DNA from: Streptomyces sp. V3I7
GTDB taxonomy: Bacteria > Actinomycetota > Actinomycetes > Streptomycetales > Streptomycetaceae
DNA length: 64,000 nucleotides
Assembly: GCF_030817495.1 (NCBI RefSeq)
Contig: NZ_JAUSZK010000001.1
Coordinates: 3,947,001 to 4,011,000, forward strand
Direction of reading: 5' to 3'
Numbering within the stretch: the stretch's first letter is position 1; every line of letters starts with the position of its first letter. Positions 1 through 13,159 of the stretch are shown piece after piece. Made by a program: the position numbers and the translations under genes. The notes under the pieces are model-generated. The model was not told where the DNA came from, did not search any database, and saw only the letters and a program-made list of their open reading frames with translations.

Positions 1-51
1 CCGTCTGAGCCCCGAGCTCACCCGGTAGCCGCGTCGCGCACGCGATTCAGA

Positions 52-96
52 GGACGGGCCCCGCAACCTTTCGAGGTGCGGGGCCCGTCCTTGTTT
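52..96 (+). terminator. Rho-independent terminator
   Basis: A perfect 14-bp stem (52-65 with 77-90) closes an 11-nt loop and is followed by TTGTTT. It probably ends the transcription unit entering from the left (in Streptomyces usually rplK-rplA, which lies outside this window). Confidence 0.85.
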
Positions 97-552
97 CTGT
101 GGTGGCGGATGAAGTTCGACCTGTCCGCCGCCGGCGCGGACGAGGCGCTGAACGAGCAGCTCAAGGCCGGCCAGGCCGAGCAGAACCCGGCCGCCGAGTC
201 CACCTTCCTGACCGGGTCCAAGGACGTGAAGAAGGTCGGCGAGGAGACCGTCGAGGGCGTCAGGACCACCCACCACCGGGGCACGGTCTCGCTCGACGCC
301 GTGGCCGCCTCGATCAAGGGTAAGAGCAAGGCCGTCCGTGAGCTGCGCGAGAAGAGCGTCGAGCAGTACAAGAAGCTCGGCCTCGACCAGATGGCCATGG
401 ACATCTGGATCGACGGCGACAGCCACACCAAGCAGTTCCACATGCGCGGCGACACCGACAAGGGCCCGCTCGACACCACCGTCACCTTCCTCGACATCAA
501 CAAGCCGGTGACGGTCAAGGCTCCGCCCGCCAAGGAGATGGCCAAGAGCTGA
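97..552 (+). pseudogene. 5'-truncated lipoprotein remnant (LppX/LprAFG-like C-terminal half)
   Basis: The reading frame ends at 552 and encodes about 150 residues with the character of the C-terminal half of a Streptomyces lipoprotein of the LppX/LprAFG fold. I see a segment reading [14 protein letters not shown], then [10 protein letters not shown] and [14 protein letters not shown]. Family members usually have a lipobox signal peptide and roughly 100 more N-terminal residues; none of this is present. The frame begins directly at the end of the upstream terminator. The only ATG (109) has no convincing ribosome binding site, and the alternative GTG (76) lies inside the terminator stem. I infer a deletion that removed the promoter, signal peptide and N-terminal domain. 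A short expressed protein cannot be excluded. Family assignment is from memory of conserved residues. Confidence 0.55.
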
Positions 553-567
553 GCCGTACGGGCGGAT

Positions 568-597
568 TTGCTCGAAGCCGTCCCGTTCCCGTACTCT
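568..597 (+). promoter_or_regulatory. Promoter for rplJ-rplL
   Basis: TTGCTC (568-573) and TACTCT (592-597) are separated by 18 bp, a good match to the principal-sigma (HrdB) consensus. Predicted transcription start is near 604, just before the L10-type leader. Confidence 0.55.
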
Positions 598-603
598 CCT
601 ACA

Positions 604-705
604 GAAGCCAAAGACCGCTGGTCGTTGCCGCTCCCTCCTCGGGGGGTGCGGTGGCCGAAGGATCCGCTGAACACGCGGACGACCCGCGCAGGTGACTGTG
701 GACAG
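604..705 (+). promoter_or_regulatory. Ribosomal protein L10 leader (autoregulatory mRNA structure)
   Basis: The transcribed segment contains the purine-rich core AAAGACCGCTGGTCG near 609 and the later GGATCCGCTGAAC and GACCCGCGCAGGTGAC blocks typical of bacterial L10 leaders. L10-(L12)4 binds this RNA and represses rplJL. The call is by motif recognition; a covariance search with the Rfam L10 leader model would settle it. Confidence 0.6.
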
Positions 706-752
706 CTCCTGGAGTTCGCCGCCTCGACGCGTGCGACCAGCCGGTTGAGCTA

Positions 753-785
753 CGCCCCGTGCGCCTGCGCCGGGGCGTTTCGTTT
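753..785 (+). terminator. Attenuator-like hairpin in the rplJ leader
   Basis: CGCCCCG (753-759) pairs with CGGGGCG (771-777). The arms can extend inward through GCGC, and the stem is followed by TTTCGTTT. It lies between the L10 leader and the rplJ ribosome binding site, where an intrinsic terminator could be coupled to L10 binding. Confidence 0.5.
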
Positions 786-836
786 ACTCCAGCCCCTTCC
801 GAGCGGTCCCATCACCCGGAAGGAGGCCGACGCTCT

Positions 837-1367
837 ATGGCAAGGCCCGACAAGGCTGCCGCGGTAGCCGAGCTCACGGAGCAGTTCCGTAGCTCGAACG
901 CCGCCGTGCTGACCGAGTACCGGGGTCTCACCGTGGCGCAGCTCAAGACGCTGCGTCGTTCGCTCGGTGAAGACGCCCAGTACGCCGTGGTGAAGAACAC
1001 GCTGACCAAGATTGCGGCCAACGAGGCCGGGATCACCTCGCTCGACGACCTGTTCAACGGTCCGACGGCGGTCGCCTTCATCGCCGGTGACCCGGTGACG
1101 TCGGCGAAGGGTCTTCGTGACTTCGCCAAGGAGAACCCGAACCTCGTCATCAAGGGCGGTGTCCTTGACGGCAAGGCGCTGTCCGCCGACGAGATCAAGA
1201 AGCTTGCGGACCTCGAGTCCCGCGAGGTTCTGCTCTCCAAGCTGGCGGGTGCCTTCAAGGGCAAGCAGTCCCAGGCTGCTTCGCTCTTCCAGGCGCTTCC
1301 GACGAAGCTCGTCCGCACTGTGGACGCCCTTCGCGCCAAGCAGGACGAGCAGGGCGGTGCCGAGTAA
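837..1367 (+). CDS. rplJ: 50S ribosomal protein L10
   Basis: This is the 176-aa L10 protein of the ribosomal stalk base. Its N-terminal domain binds 23S rRNA together with L11, and its C-terminal helix carries L7/L12 dimers. The start is [13 protein letters not shown], with GGAGG 10 nt upstream (822-826). An in-frame upstream extension to 759 overlaps the leader hairpin and is rejected. The N-terminal pattern [16 protein letters not shown] and the later [15 protein letters not shown] are typical of actinobacterial L10. It is followed 111 nt later by rplL and is probably autoregulated through its leader. Confidence 0.97.
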   Translation: MARPDKAAAVAELTEQFRSSNAAVLTEYRGLTVAQLKTLRRSLGEDAQYAVVKNTLTKIAANEAGITSLDDLFNGPTAVAFIAGDPVTSAKGLRDFAKENPNLVIKGGVLDGKALSADEIKKLADLESREVLLSKLAGAFKGKQSQAASLFQALPTKLVRTVDALRAKQDEQGGAE

Positions 1368-1478
1368 CTCGGCTCGCTATCTGACCGCCGCCTGAGGCGA
1401 CGGTCGCAGCGGGCCGATCGTACGCCCGCCTCACATGTACACCCGGCACCAGCCGAATTAGTGGAAGGATCGCCCATC

Positions 1479-1862
1479 ATGGCGAAGCTCAGCCAGGAAG
1501 ACCTGCTCGCGCAGTTCGAGGAGATGACCCTCATCGAGCTCTCCGAGTTCGTGAAGGCCTTCGAGGAGAAGTTCGACGTCACCGCGGCCGCCGCTGCCCC
1601 GGTCATGATGGCCGGCGCCCCGGGCGCCCCGGCCGAGGCCGCCGAGGAGAAGGACGAGTTCGACGTCATCCTCACCGGCGCCGGCGACAAGAAGATCCAG
1701 GTCATCAAGGTCGTGCGTGAGCTGACCTCCCTGGGCCTGAAGGAGGCCAAGGACCTCGTCGACGGCACCCCGAAGCCGGTCCTCGAGAAGGTCAACAAGG
1801 AGGCCGCTGAGAAGGCCGCCGAGTCCCTCAAGGCTGCCGGTGCGGCCGTCGAGGTCAAGTAA
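1479..1862 (+). CDS. rplL: 50S ribosomal protein L7/L12
   Basis: This 127-aa stalk protein recruits and stimulates translational GTPases. An N-terminal dimerisation helix (about residues 1-35) is followed by an Ala/Pro/Gly hinge (about 36-55) and the conserved C-terminal domain with [27 protein letters not shown] upstream supports the ATG at 1479 rather than an in-frame GTG at 1461. It is cotranscribed with rplJ. A strong hairpin downstream separates it from rpoB. Confidence 0.98.
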   Translation: MAKLSQEDLLAQFEEMTLIELSEFVKAFEEKFDVTAAAAAPVMMAGAPGAPAEAAEEKDEFDVILTGAGDKKIQVIKVVRELTSLGLKEAKDLVDGTPKPVLEKVNKEAAEKAAESLKAAGAAVEVK

Positions 1863-1930
1863 GACCTTCGGAGCCGCTCAGGCTTCCTTGCGCGCTGAAC
1901 TCGGCCCTGTAGGGCTGTAACGCGAACGCA

Positions 1931-1973
1931 CCGAAGAGCGATCATCCATCCGGGTGGTCGCTCTTCGGCGTTC
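1931..1973 (+). terminator. Hairpin terminator/attenuator after rplL
   Basis: A 14-bp stem (1931-1944 with 1955-1968, one G-U pair) encloses a 10-nt loop, followed by CGTT. The T-run is short. In other bacteria a partial terminator in this gap lowers rpoBC expression relative to rplL, and the position here fits that role. Confidence 0.6.
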
Positions 1974-2259
1974 CGAGGGTCGGGCGGCGGTTGCCTTGCG
2001 CCTGTGGCAGCGGGGGGTATGGTGATCTTCGTCGTGCGCTCCAGGGGTGCTGGCGGCAGGCTGGACGTGACGAGCGCGGCACCCGGTTCGGGCAAGGGGG
2101 CCTTGACGAACCGCACGCAGCGCGCAATTCTCAGGACGCGTCGTCACAAGGATCCGAATCCGAGGCATGGATCGACGGCGAAGAGGGCAGTATCAACGTG
2201 CATTGAGGGCGAGCATGCCGAGGGCGTTGAGAACAACGAGGGTCTCTGAAAACCCGCAC
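1974..2259. other. rplL-rpoB intergenic spacer without a recognised gene
   Basis: About 290 nt separate the hairpin from the rpoB promoter. Short open frames here lack ribosome binding sites and family features. I see no further repeat or RNA gene. Confidence 0.5.
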
Positions 2260-2288
2260 TGGACATCAGTGTGCCAAGTGGCTACACT
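2260..2288 (+). promoter_or_regulatory. rpoB promoter
   Basis: TGGACA (2260-2265) and TACACT (2283-2288) are spaced 17 bp, close to the principal-sigma consensus. This would allow rpoBC to be transcribed independently of rplJL, with a 5' leader of about 175 nt. Confidence 0.6.
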
Positions 2289-2472
2289 GACCCTTTGCGC
2301 TGCCTGTTAGCTGCCCCCTGCCCGTCACCAGGGGCATGCCCTCACTTGAGCACAGTCGACCGGACGTTGCCTGACCTGGCCTTTTGGGCCACATCGGCGA
2401 CCGTCTGCCGCTGTGCACGAGGGAGGGACCGGTACGCGCGTAGTGAGTCCGAGCCCTCGGAAGGACCCCCTC

Positions 2473-5400
2473 TTGGCCGCCTCGCGCACTGCCTCGACCG
2501 CGAATACGAACAACGGCGCAAGCACCGCCCCGCTGCGCATCTCCTTTGCAAAGATCAAGGAGCCCCTCGAGGTTCCGAACCTTCTCGCGCTGCAAACCGA
2601 GAGCTTCGACTGGCTGCTCGGCAACGACGCGTGGAAGGCTCGCGTCGAGCAGGCTCTGGAGAACGGTCAGGACGTCCCCACCAAGTCCGGTCTGGAGGAG
2701 ATCTTCGAGGAGATCTCCCCGATCGAGGACTTCTCCGGGTCGATGTCCCTGACGTTCCGGGACCACCGCTTCGAGCCGCCGAAGAACTCCATCGACGAGT
2801 GCAAGGACCGCGACTTCACGTACGCGGCCCCGCTCTTCGTCACCGCCGAGTTCACCAACAACGAGACCGGCGAGATCAAGTCCCAGACCGTCTTCATGGG
2901 CGACTTCCCGCTCATGACGAACAAGGGCACTTTCGTCATCAACGGCACCGAGCGTGTCGTGGTGTCCCAGCTGGTTCGTTCCCCCGGTGTCTACTTCGAC
3001 TCCTCCATCGACAAGACGTCCGACAAGGACATCTTCTCGGCCAAGATCATCCCGTCCCGGGGTGCCTGGCTGGAGATGGAGATCGACAAGCGCGACATGG
3101 TCGGTGTGCGCATCGACCGCAAGCGCAAGCAGTCCGTCACCGTCCTCCTGAAGGCGCTCGGCTGGACCAACGAGCAGATCCTCGAGGAGTTCGGCGAGTA
3201 CGAGTCCATGCGCGCCACCCTGGAGAAGGACCACACCCAGGGCCAGGACGACGCGCTGCTCGACATCTACCGCAAGCTGCGCCCGGGCGAGCCCCCGACG
3301 CGTGAGGCCGCGCAGACGCTGCTCGAGAACCTCTACTTCAACCCCAAGCGCTACGACCTGGCGAAGGTCGGCCGCTACAAGGTCAACAAGAAGCTGGGTG
3401 CGGACGCTCCGCTCGACGCGGGCATCCTGACCGTCGAGGACATCATCTCGACGATCAAGTACCTGGTGAAGCTGCACGCCGGCGAGACCGAGACGGTCGG
3501 CGACAGCGGCCAGTCGATCGTCGTCGAGACCGACGACATCGACCACTTCGGCAACCGTCGTCTGCGCAGCGTCGGCGAGCTCATCCAGAACCAGGTCCGT
3601 ACGGGTCTGGCTCGTATGGAGCGCGTCGTGCGTGAGCGCATGACCACGCAGGACGTCGAGGCGATCACGCCGCAGACCCTGATCAACATCCGGCCGGTCG
3701 TCGCCTCCATCAAGGAGTTCTTCGGCACCAGCCAGTTGTCGCAGTTCATGGACCAGAACAACCCGCTGTCCGGGCTGACGCACAAGCGTCGTCTGTCCGC
3801 GCTCGGCCCGGGTGGTCTCTCCCGTGAGCGGGCCGGCTTCGAGGTCCGAGACGTGCACCCGTCCCACTACGGACGCATGTGCCCGATCGAGACCCCCGAA
3901 GGCCCGAACATCGGTCTGATCGGTTCGCTGGCCTCCTACGGCCGGGTCAACGCGTTCGGTTTCGTCGAGACCCCGTACCGCAAGGTCATCGACGGCCAGG
4001 TCACCGACGAGGTCGACTACCTGACCGCCGACGAAGAGGACCGGTTCGTCATCGCGCAGGCCAACGCGCCGCTGACGGACGAGCTCCGCTTCGCCGAGAA
4101 CCGCGTCCTGGTCCGCCGCCGTGGCGGTGAGGTCGACTACGTCACCGGCGAGGACGTCGACTACATGGACGTCTCGCCGCGCCAGATGGTGTCGGTCGCG
4201 ACCGCCATGATCCCGTTCCTCGAGCACGACGACGCCAACCGTGCCCTCATGGGCGCGAACATGATGCGCCAGGCCGTGCCGCTCATCAAGTCCGAGGCCC
4301 CGCTCGTCGGCACCGGCATGGAGTACCGCTCCGCCGTCGACGCCGGCGACGTGGTCAAGGCCGAGAAGCCGGGTGTGGTCCAGGAGGTCTCCGCGGACTA
4401 CGTCACCACGGCGAACGACGACGGCACGTACATCACGTACCGCCTGCACAAGTTCTCGCGCTCCAACCAGGGCACCTCGGTCAACCAGAAGGTCATCGTC
4501 AACGAGGGCGACCGGATCATCGAGGGCCAGGTCCTCGCCGACGGTCCGGCCACCGAGAACGGTGAGATGGCCCTGGGCAAGAACCTGCTCGTGGCGTTCA
4601 TGCCGTGGGAGGGTCACAACTACGAGGACGCGATCATCCTGTCGCAGCGCCTCGTGCAGGACGACGTCCTCTCCTCGATCCACATCGAGGAGCACGAGGT
4701 CGACGCCCGTGACACCAAGCTCGGCCCCGAGGAGATCACCCGGGACATCCCGAACGTCTCCGAGGAGGTCCTCGCCGACCTCGACGAGCGCGGCATCATC
4801 CGCATCGGCGCCGAGGTCACCGCGGGCGACATCCTCGTCGGCAAGGTCACCCCGAAGGGTGAGACCGAGCTGACGCCGGAGGAGCGCCTGCTGCGCGCGA
4901 TCTTCGGTGAGAAGGCCCGTGAGGTCCGTGACACCTCGCTGAAGGTGCCGCACGGCGAGACCGGCAAGGTCATCGGCGTGCGCGTCTTCGACCGTGAGGA
5001 GGGCGACGAGCTTCCCCCGGGTGTGAATCAGCTTGTGCGCGTGTACGTCGCGCAGAAGCGCAAGATCACCGACGGTGACAAGCTCGCCGGCCGTCACGGC
5101 AACAAGGGCGTCATCTCCAAGATTCTGCCCGTCGAGGACATGCCGTTCCTCGAGGACGGAACGCCCGTCGACATCATCCTCAACCCGCTGGGTGTGCCGT
5201 CCCGAATGAACCCGGGACAGGTCCTGGAGATCCACCTCGGCTGGCTCGCCAGCCAGGGCTGGGACGTCTCCGGCCTCGGCGAGGAGTGGGCCAAGCGCCT
5301 GCAGACGATCGGCGCCGACGACGTCGCCCCGCGCACCAACGTCGCGACCCCGGTCTTCGACGGTGCCCGCGAGGACGAGCTGGCCGGTCTGCTGGAGAAC

Positions 5401-5958
5401 ACCCGCCCGAACCGCGACGGCGACCGCATGGTCCTCCCGTCCGGCAAGGCGCGGCTGTTCGACGGCCGCTCCGGTGAGCCGTTCCCGGACCCGATCTCGG
5501 TCGGGTACATGTACATCCTCAAGCTGCACCACCTGGTCGACGACAAGCTCCACGCCCGTTCGACCGGTCCGTACTCGATGATCACCCAGCAGCCGCTGGG
5601 TGGTAAGGCTCAGTTCGGTGGCCAGCGCTTCGGTGAGATGGAGGTGTGGGCCCTCGAGGCCTACGGCGCCGCGTACGCCCTCCAGGAGCTGCTGACCATC
5701 AAGTCCGACGACGTCACCGGCCGCGTGAAGGTCTACGAGGCCATCGTCAAGGGCGAGAACATCCCGGAGCCCGGCATCCCCGAGTCCTTCAAGGTGCTCA
5801 TCAAGGAGATGCAGTCCCTGTGCCTCAACGTGGAGGTGCTGTCCTCGGACGGCATGTCCATCGAGATGCGCGACACCGACGAGGACGTCTTCCGCGCTGC
5901 GGAGGAGCTCGGTATCGACCTGTCCCGGCGCGAGCCGAGCAGCGTCGAAGAGGTCTGA
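2473..5958 (+). CDS. rpoB: DNA-directed RNA polymerase subunit beta
   Basis: The beta subunit is 1161 aa from the TTG start at 2473 ([14 protein letters not shown]), which has GGAAGGA just upstream. Longer in-frame GTG starts at 2413 and 2443 would add residues not usual for Streptomyces RpoB. The rifampicin-binding cluster is at about residues 417-450 and reads [14 protein letters not shown], then [14 protein letters not shown]. His437 and Ser442 are present, so it looks rifampicin-sensitive. The C-terminal [19 protein letters not shown] and the [18 protein letters not shown] region contact beta prime. It forms the active centre with RpoC, which follows 111 nt downstream. Confidence 0.98.
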   Translation: MAASRTASTANTNNGASTAPLRISFAKIKEPLEVPNLLALQTESFDWLLGNDAWKARVEQALENGQDVPTKSGLEEIFEEISPIEDFSGSMSLTFRDHRFEPPKNSIDECKDRDFTYAAPLFVTAEFTNNETGEIKSQTVFMGDFPLMTNKGTFVINGTERVVVSQLVRSPGVYFDSSIDKTSDKDIFSAKIIPSRGAWLEMEIDKRDMVGVRIDRKRKQSVTVLLKALGWTNEQILEEFGEYESMRATLEKDHTQGQDDALLDIYRKLRPGEPPTREAAQTLLENLYFNPKRYDLAKVGRYKVNKKLGADAPLDAGILTVEDIISTIKYLVKLHAGETETVGDSGQSIVVETDDIDHFGNRRLRSVGELIQNQVRTGLARMERVVRERMTTQDVEAITPQTLINIRPVVASIKEFFGTSQLSQFMDQNNPLSGLTHKRRLSALGPGGLSRERAGFEVRDVHPSHYGRMCPIETPEGPNIGLIGSLASYGRVNAFGFVETPYRKVIDGQVTDEVDYLTADEEDRFVIAQANAPLTDELRFAENRVLVRRRGGEVDYVTGEDVDYMDVSPRQMVSVATAMIPFLEHDDANRALMGANMMRQAVPLIKSEAPLVGTGMEYRSAVDAGDVVKAEKPGVVQEVSADYVTTANDDGTYITYRLHKFSRSNQGTSVNQKVIVNEGDRIIEGQVLADGPATENGEMALGKNLLVAFMPWEGHNYEDAIILSQRLVQDDVLSSIHIEEHEVDARDTKLGPEEITRDIPNVSEEVLADLDERGIIRIGAEVTAGDILVGKVTPKGETELTPEERLLRAIFGEKAREVRDTSLKVPHGETGKVIGVRVFDREEGDELPPGVNQLVRVYVAQKRKITDGDKLAGRHGNKGVISKILPVEDMPFLEDGTPVDIILNPLGVPSRMNPGQVLEIHLGWLASQGWDVSGLGEEWAKRLQTIGADDVAPRTNVATPVFDGAREDELAGLLENTRPNRDGDRMVLPSGKARLFDGRSGEPFPDPISVGYMYILKLHHLVDDKLHARSTGPYSMITQQPLGGKAQFGGQRFGEMEVWALEAYGAAYALQELLTIKSDDVTGRVKVYEAIVKGENIPEPGIPESFKVLIKEMQSLCLNVEVLSSDGMSIEMRDTDEDVFRAAEELGIDLSRREPSSVEEV

Positions 5959-6069
5959 CGGGAGTCCGGTACGGGGGCTCGGTCCCGCAAGGAACTGAGC
6001 CCCCGGCCGGCCCCAGGACCCCCAGTTTCAGACCCCATGACTTACAACCCTGAGAGGGATTGACGCATA

Positions 6070-9969
<3,900 letters not shown>

Positions 9970-9983
9970 GCGAGCGATCGCAT

Positions 9984-10024
9984 GAAGGGCGGTCACCCCG
10001 TGTGGGGTGGCCGCCCTTCGGCGT
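9984..10024 (+). terminator. rpoC terminator
   Basis: A 16-bp stem (9984-9999 with 10004-10019, one G-U pair) and a 4-nt loop are followed by GGCGTT. It also lies just past the end of the opposing gene at 10044, so it may serve both strands. Confidence 0.8.
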
Positions 10025-10043
10025 TCGCGCTGCGTGACGCGGG

Positions 10044-11345
10044 CTACGGAATGCCCAACTCGAAGATGATGTAGTGCGCGTACCAGCCCGAGGCCACCGC
10101 GGCCGTGGCGAAGAACACGGTCAGGGCGGGCCACTTGAGCCGGCTCATCGCCGCCGCGGGGGCCAGCAGGAGCGGGAAGGCGGGCAGCAGGTAGCGCATG
10201 GTGTTGCCGAACATCTGCTGGGTGCCGAGGACGGCGATGACGCTCGCCAGGGTGTAGGCGACCAGCACCAGCGGCGGCCGTTTGCGCAGCATCAGGACGA
10301 TCAGGAACGGCAGTGCCAGCACCAGTTGGACGGAGAGCAGGTCCGGGGTGCCGAAGGCGAAGAGGTAGTCGTGGTGGCCGATCGCCTGGTTGCCCAGTAC
10401 GTCCAGGGTGTAGGCGCCGAAGTCGAAGTAGTGCGCCCAGCCCTCGCGTTGGAGGATGAAGTACGCGGTGGGCTCACCCGTGCTCAGTCCGATCCAGGCG
10501 ATGTAGGCGAGCAGACCGAGCGGGGCGATGACCATGGCGAGCACCGGCCCGCGTACGCCGTGCTCCCGCCTGCTCTGCGGCCGGGCGAGCGTCACCAGGG
10601 CGGCGAGCCCGACGGCGCCGATCAGCGCGGCGGAGGTGGGGCGGTTGAGCCCGGCGAGGAAGGCGAGGAGGCCGGCCGCGACCCAGTTCCGGGTCATCAC
10701 GAGGTAGCAGGTCCACGCGGCGAGGGCGATGTACAGGGACTCCGAGTACACCGCCCACTCCACGCCGGCGGCGGGCGCCACGGCCCACAGGCCGGCGGCG
10801 ATGGTGCCGGCCCGGGCGCCCGCGAGCAGGCGGACCACGGCGAAGATCCCGGCGGCCGCGAAGAACGACGCGACGACGGAGACGGCCATCGCGGATCCGT
10901 ACAGGTCCAGCCCGGTCAGCCGGGAGACCATCCGGATCAGCGTCGGGTACAGCGGGAAGAAGGCCACCGAGTTCTGCTGGACCGTGAACACGCCGCCCGG
11001 GGCGAGGTCCACCAGCCGCGGCTGGTAGCCGTTCTGGGCGACCTGGAGGTACCACCAGCCGTCCCAGGTGCCGAGGACGTCCCACCAGTGGGTGCCGCCG
11101 CCGAACCGTGCCGGTCTGCGGTGGTAGTCACCGGCGCTCTCCAGCAGGACGGCGAAGACCAGGAGGCCGACGAGCTTCGCGACGCCGTACAGGGCGAGCG
11201 GAGGCAGATACGGGCGTACGGCGGGCGGCAGGGTCAGGCGCCGGCCGTCGCGCGGCCCGCTCTCCCGTCCCTGTCCCTTTGGGAGGCCGTCCGGCGGCGT
11301 CGCCGCCTCGGCTCCGGTGTCCGTGTTTCTGGCAGTCGCGCTCAT
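10044..11345 (-). CDS. Polytopic membrane glycosyltransferase, PIG-V-like (probable mannosyltransferase)
   Basis: This protein of about 433 aa carries many hydrophobic segments after a short basic, Pro-rich N-terminus. Features resembling PIG-V/GT-C mannosyltransferases include WDVLGTWDGWWYLQVAQNGY early in the chain, the FFPLYPTLIRMVSR segment, AVYSESLYIALAAWTCY, and a repeated pattern of transmembrane helices to the end. GT-C enzymes use polyprenyl-phosphate sugars on the outer face of the membrane. The adjacent divergent GT2 gene at 11486 would make such a donor, so the two probably work together. The start is uncertain: ATG at 11345 (MSATARN) is chosen for its typical Streptomyces N-terminus, and ATG at 11430 is possible. 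The substrate and acceptor are unknown. Confidence 0.7.
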   Translation of the reverse strand: MSATARNTDTGAEAATPPDGLPKGQGRESGPRDGRRLTLPPAVRPYLPPLALYGVAKLVGLLVFAVLLESAGDYHRRPARFGGGTHWWDVLGTWDGWWYLQVAQNGYQPRLVDLAPGGVFTVQQNSVAFFPLYPTLIRMVSRLTGLDLYGSAMAVSVVASFFAAAGIFAVVRLLAGARAGTIAAGLWAVAPAAGVEWAVYSESLYIALAAWTCYLVMTRNWVAAGLLAFLAGLNRPTSAALIGAVGLAALVTLARPQSRREHGVRGPVLAMVIAPLGLLAYIAWIGLSTGEPTAYFILQREGWAHYFDFGAYTLDVLGNQAIGHHDYLFAFGTPDLLSVQLVLALPFLIVLMLRKRPPLVLVAYTLASVIAVLGTQQMFGNTMRYLLPAFPLLLAPAAAMSRLKWPALTVFFATAAVASGWYAHYIIFELGIP

Positions 11346-11485
11346 CGGCGGGCGCCCCCTGTTCCCCCCACGGCTCCCCAGCCGCCCCGGGCCGAAACGG
11401 ATCTGGAGGGACTGTGAGCTTTCTGTCATACGATCGCACCAGAGTCGCATATCTGTGCGCGGCCGGGGGGCCAGGGGAGGGCAAC

Positions 11486-12493
11486 GTGCGTGAGGTTCCG
11501 GAGCCGACGACCGTGCTGTCGGTCGTCGTACCCATGTACAACGAGGAGGCGGCACTGCCCGCACTGGTCTGCCGGCTGCGGCCGGTGCTGTCGGACCTGG
11601 GCGTGCCCTACGAGCTCGTCGCCGTGGACGACGGCAGCAGCGACCGTACGGCCGAACTGCTCGCCGCCTTCCGGACGGGCTGGCCCGAACTGCGCGTGAT
11701 CGCGCTGCGCCGCAACTCCGGCCACCAGGCCGCCCTCACCGCGGGCCTGGACCGGGCGGTCGGCGCCTACGTCGTGAGCCTGGACGCCGATCTCCAGGAC
11801 CCGCCCGAGAAGATCCCGGAGATGCTCGAACTGGCCCGCGCCGAGGGCCTCGACATCGTGTACGGCGTCCGCGCCGACCGCAGCAGCGACACCCGGTTCA
11901 AGCGCTGGACCGCGGGCGTCTACTACCGGCTGATGCGCCGGCTCGCGGGTCACTCGGTGCCCGCGCAGGCCGGGGACTTCCGGCTGCTGAGCCGCGCCGC
12001 CGTGGACGCCCTGAAGGAGCTGCCGGACCAGCAGCGGGTGTACCGCCTGCTCGTGCCCTGGCTGGGCTTCCCGAGCGGCGAGGTGACCTACGAGCGCGCC
12101 CCGCGCTCCGCGGGCACCACCAAGTACCCCCTGAGCCGGATGATCCGGCTCACCGTCGACAGCGTCACCGGCTTCTCAGCCGCGCCGCTGCGGCTCGCCA
12201 CCTGGCTGGGCACCGGCGCCTTCCTGATCTGCCTGGTGCTGCTCGTCTACACCCTCGGCGCCTACGCCCTGGGCCTGACGGTGCCCGGCTGGACCTCGCT
12301 GTTCACCGGCGTGGTGTTCATCGGGGCGGTCCAGCTGATCTGCCTTGGGCTGCTCGGCGAGTACGTCGCACGGATCTACACGGCCGTGCAGAACCGGCCC
12401 ACGTACTTCGTCGGCCACGACTCGGCGGAACCCCGGGCGGGCCGCGTACCGGCGCCGACTGCCGCGCGTGAGGACGTGCTGACGCGGGAGTGA
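11486..12493 (+). CDS. GT2 polyprenyl-phosphate sugar synthase (DPM1/GtrB-like)
   Basis: This is a 335-aa GT2 protein. The start is GTG (MREVPEPTTVLS), with GGGGAGGG 6-7 nt upstream. The N-terminal GT-A domain has VVVPMYNEEAALPAL, VDDGSSDRT and SLDADLQDPPEKIPEML, and the region around GTTKYPLSRMIRL is conserved in this family. Two C-terminal hydrophobic helices (about residues 235-305) match the GtrB/ArnC arrangement. These enzymes move a sugar from a nucleotide donor to polyprenyl phosphate. It is transcribed away from the PIG-V-like gene and toward rpsL. The sugar is probably mannose or glucose by family, but this cannot be read from sequence. Confidence 0.8.
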   Translation: MREVPEPTTVLSVVVPMYNEEAALPALVCRLRPVLSDLGVPYELVAVDDGSSDRTAELLAAFRTGWPELRVIALRRNSGHQAALTAGLDRAVGAYVVSLDADLQDPPEKIPEMLELARAEGLDIVYGVRADRSSDTRFKRWTAGVYYRLMRRLAGHSVPAQAGDFRLLSRAAVDALKELPDQQRVYRLLVPWLGFPSGEVTYERAPRSAGTTKYPLSRMIRLTVDSVTGFSAAPLRLATWLGTGAFLICLVLLVYTLGAYALGLTVPGWTSLFTGVVFIGAVQLICLGLLGEYVARIYTAVQNRPTYFVGHDSAEPRAGRVPAPTAAREDVLTRE

Positions 12494-12562
12494 ACCGGGC
12501 CCTCCACCGCAGTGGGTCATTCGGTGCAATCCGGTCGGGGCCCCTGGTCTCGCCCATTTGTT

Positions 12563-12591
12563 TTGACCGCAGCGAATGCGGTAGGTACGCT
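12563..12591 (+). promoter_or_regulatory. str operon (rpsL) promoter
   Basis: TTGACC (12563-12568) and TACGCT (12586-12591) are spaced exactly 17 bp, giving a predicted start near 12598 and a leader of about 190 nt before rpsL. Confidence 0.75.
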
Positions 12592-12710
12592 CAGACCTTG
12601 TGCCTGGGGTGTGCCCTGGCTCCCGTGCGTGCCTTCAAACCGCAGGGCGAGCTGACACCGGCCACCGCGATCCGCGCCCTTCCTCCCTCGCGGCGGAGGT
12701 TTGCCGGATC

Positions 12711-12735
12711 CGACACACCCGACCGCGTGGGTCGG
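12711..12735 (+). promoter_or_regulatory. Leader element shared with rpsJ
   Basis: A 25-nt element containing CCCGACCGCGTGGGTCGG recurs with 24 of 25 matches at 36231-36255, upstream of rpsJ. CCGACC and GGTCGG can form a 6-bp stem. In both leaders it sits 50-62 nt before the first start codon, on the coding strand. The function is unknown. Confidence 0.7.
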
Positions 12736-12785
12736 CGATGTTCCAGGTTAGCTGTACCTATCGGCACACAGAAACCGGAGAAGTA

Positions 12786-13157
12786 GTGCCTACGATCCAG
12801 CAGCTGGTCCGTAAGGGCCGGCAGGACAAGGTCGAGAAGAACAAGACGCCCGCACTCGAGGGTTCCCCTCAGCGTCGTGGCGTCTGCACGCGTGTGTTCA
12901 CGACCACCCCGAAGAAGCCGAACTCGGCCCTGCGTAAGGTCGCGCGTGTGCGTCTGACCAGCGGGATCGAGGTCACCGCTTACATTCCGGGTGAGGGACA
13001 CAACCTGCAGGAGCACTCCATCGTGCTCGTGCGCGGCGGCCGTGTGAAGGACCTGCCGGGTGTTCGCTACAAGATCATCCGCGGCTCCCTCGACACCCAG
13101 GGTGTCAAGAACCGCAAGCAGGCCCGCAGCCGCTACGGCGCCAAGAAGGAGAAGTAA
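12786..13157 (+). CDS. rpsL: 30S ribosomal protein S12
   Basis: This 123-aa decoding-centre protein begins at GTG ([12 protein letters not shown]), with GGAGAAG just upstream. The [18 protein letters not shown] loop and the [12 protein letters not shown] loop are intact. Lys43 and Lys88, the classic streptomycin-resistance positions, are wild type. An in-frame upstream extension is rejected because it covers the promoter and leader. It is the first gene of the str operon, and rpsG starts 2 nt later. Confidence 0.98.
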   Translation: MPTIQQLVRKGRQDKVEKNKTPALEGSPQRRGVCTRVFTTTPKKPNSALRKVARVRLTSGIEVTAYIPGEGHNLQEHSIVLVRGGRVKDLPGVRYKIIRGSLDTQGVKNRKQARSRYGAKKEK

Positions 13158-13159
13158 GA

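Noticed and set aside
1974..2259. Short open frames in the rplL-rpoB gap
   Set aside because: No ribosome binding sites, no codon bias of real genes, and they cross the hairpin or promoter.
3721..3810. Possible rifampicin-resistance change in RpoB
   Set aside because: The residues of the rifampicin pocket, including His437 and Ser442, are wild type.
2266..5553. Long open frame of 1095 codons on the minus strand across rpoB
   Set aside because: It mirrors the third-position GC of rpoB and has low-complexity Val/Asp/Leu/Arg composition. No ribosome binding site or family motif is present.
12786..13157. Possible streptomycin-resistance change in S12
   Set aside because: Lys43 and Lys88 are both wild type.
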